Assembly: GCA_023415915.1 (NCBI GenBank)
Contig: JAEZIZ010000021.1
Location: 1-6,462 of the forward strand
Source: Bacillota bacterium
Lineage (GTDB): Bacteria > Bacillota > Clostridia > Christensenellales > SZUA-584
DNA: 6,462 bases
Direction of reading: 5' to 3'
Part shown: positions 5,439 through 6,462 of the stretch, in pieces
Numbering within the stretch: the stretch's first letter is position 1
How the letters are laid out: each line of letters starts with the position of its first letter
Made by a program: the position numbers and the translations under genes
Notes under the pieces: model-generated
Told to the model about the DNA's origin: nothing
The model's input: only the letters and a program-made list of their open reading frames with translations
Database searches by the model: none

Positions 5439-6230
5439 ATGATAGATTACCACATTCATTCGGATATATCGGGCGACTGCAGCGTACCGATGATGCGCAT
5501 GGCCGAAGCTGCGCGTCGCAAAGGGCTGAAGGAAATATGTTTTACCGAGCATATCGATCTCGATTTCCCCGGCGATATAGACTTTGTGTTCGACATGGGC
5601 GAATACGACGAAGCGTTTGGCGAAACAAAAGCCGCGTTTGAAGATTTGAATATACGCAAAGGCTTGGAAGCGGGGCTTGAGACTGCGACGAAGGACACTA
5701 TGAGCGCGCTCGTCAGAAAACACAAGCTCGATTACGTGATAGGCTCGAAGCACCTTGTGACGGGGCTTGACCCGTTCGGCAGCGAACTCTGGAAGATGTG
5801 CTCCCAGCGCGAGGCGTATGAAGAGTACTTAAAGGAATGCATAGAAAGCGCGAAGGAATGCGGATTTTTTGACGTGTTCGGGCATCTTGGGTATATATCG
5901 AAGTTCTGCCCGTTTGAAGATTCGCTTATGCGTTACGCGGACTACGGGGACGCGATAGACGAGCTCTTAAAGATACTCGTGGATAAAGGCAAGGGGCTCG
6001 AGGTGAACACTAGCGGTATTAAGGCGACAGGCTCCGTGATGCCCGAAATGCCCATAGTTAAACGCTTCTTTGAGCTGGGCGGAGAGATAGTTACGGTGGG
6101 TTCGGACGCGCACGACGAAGCGTCGGTAGGGCGCGCCGCCGAAGAAACGATGCGGCAGCTTGCAGGCATAGGTTTTAAGTATGTATGCGCGTTTGACGCA
6201 CGGGAGCCGCGCTTTATAACGATTCCCTGA
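5439..6230 (+). CDS. PHP-domain phosphoesterase, histidinol-phosphatase (HisJ/HisK) type, 263 aa
   Basis: This is a single-domain PHP metallohydrolase, probably cytoplasmic and using a multinuclear metal centre to cleave a phosphate monoester. The metal-binding motifs are all present: HIHSD (His5, His7), TEH (Glu37, His38), GLEAG (Glu77), GSKH (His105), FGHLGY (His149) and GSDAH (Asp223, His225). Length and motif order match the HisJ/HisK histidinol-phosphate phosphatase family, which performs the penultimate step of histidine synthesis. No other his gene is in the window and it sits behind a cation ATPase, so the true substrate may differ; many such proteins are annotated histidinol-phosphatase by homology only. 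The start at the ATG at 5439 places the HxH motif at residues 5-7, as is typical. The gene ends 23 bp before the converging trkH stop. Confidence 0.88.
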   Translation: MIDYHIHSDISGDCSVPMMRMAEAARRKGLKEICFTEHIDLDFPGDIDFVFDMGEYDEAFGETKAAFEDLNIRKGLEAGLETATKDTMSALVRKHKLDYVIGSKHLVTGLDPFGSELWKMCSQREAYEEYLKECIESAKECGFFDVFGHLGYISKFCPFEDSLMRYADYGDAIDELLKILVDKGKGLEVNTSGIKATGSVMPEMPIVKRFFELGGEIVTVGSDAHDEASVGRAAEETMRQLAGIGFKYVCAFDAREPRFITIP

Positions 6231-6253
6231 CGAGCATAAACAATATTATTTTA
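6231..6253. other. Short convergent intergenic gap with no visible terminator
   Basis: Only 23 bp separate the stops of the PHP gene (plus) and trkH (minus). The gap is AT-rich and contains AATATT but no GC-rich stem with a T-tract in either direction, so transcripts from the two sides probably overlap. Confidence 0.6.
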
Positions 6254-6462
6254 TCAGGTTCTTTTTCTGTGCCAAATGTCGGGCAGCAGCAGAAGAAGAA
6301 TAGGGTAAACTTCGAGCCGCCCGATAAGCATATCGAAAGAAAGCACCAGCTTGCTGAAAACGCTGAAAGAAGAAAAATTGCCGGTGGGGCCGACCATGCC
6401 AAGGCCGGGGCCTATGTTGTTTATGCTGGTTATGACCGCCGTGGCCGTCGTTTCCATATCGA
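6254..6462 (-). CDS. trkH: TrkH-type potassium uptake protein, partial (C-terminal end only)
   Basis: The reverse strand is open from the right edge to a TGA at 6256-6254, giving about 68 residues of the C-terminus. The sequence TSINNIGPGLGMVGPTGNF holds the fourth pore-loop selectivity-filter region (NIGPGLG) of the Trk/Ktr K+ channel-like subunits. It is followed by the last helix and the signature LSFDMLIGRLEVYPILLLLLPDIW, as in TrkH, where LGRLE(I/V)F/Y precedes the C-terminus. TrkH is the membrane subunit that moves K+ together with a TrkA/KtrA-type regulatory subunit, which might lie beyond the window. The GRLE ending favours TrkH over KtrB. The internal Met at 6457 is not the start; the gene enters from beyond 6462. 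Confidence 0.9.
   Translation of the reverse strand, partial: DMETTATAVITSINNIGPGLGMVGPTGNFSSFSVFSKLVLSFDMLIGRLEVYPILLLLLPDIWHRKRT

Overview
The window reads as chromosomal DNA from a Gram-positive, Firmicutes/Clostridia-type bacterium. The pointers are a FloA-type flotillin linked to a short-form NfeD, strong AGGAGG-like ribosome binding sites, frequent ATA isoleucine codons and a mid-range GC content. No host can be named from the sequence alone, and there are no phage, transposon, CRISPR, rRNA or tRNA signatures.

Left half, minus strand (about 2414 down to 1): a compact four-gene cluster reading right to left. The order is a short NfeD-type membrane protein (2414-1872), an SF0329-like hypothetical protein with a GTG start (1853-1338), a short protein that copies only the N-terminal half of flotillin FloA (1341-892), and floA itself (839 to the window edge, C-terminus missing). 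Spacings are 18 nt, a 4-nt ATGA overlap, and 52 nt, so the genes look co-transcribed from a promoter near 2500-2529. NfeD and FloA are known partners in membrane microdomains. The unusual part is the pair of genes inserted between them, especially the truncated flotillin paralogue.

Middle, 2415-2776: a 362-bp AT-rich divergent intergenic region. It carries the minus-strand promoter, a strong plus-strand promoter (TTGACA-18-TAGAAT) whose spacer holds two 9-bp-phased AACGGATA repeats, some small inverted repeats, and a G-rich leader of about 75 nt.

Right half, plus strand: a complete P2A-type (Ca2+-ATPase-like) P-type ATPase of 875 aa (2777-5404), followed 34 nt later by a 263-aa PHP-domain phosphoesterase of the histidinol-phosphatase type (5439-6230). 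Converging on these from the right edge is the C-terminal end of a TrkH-type potassium transporter on the minus strand (6462-6254). The theme is membrane organisation plus cation transport. A functional link between the divergent flotillin cluster and the ATPase operon is only inferred from their shared control region.
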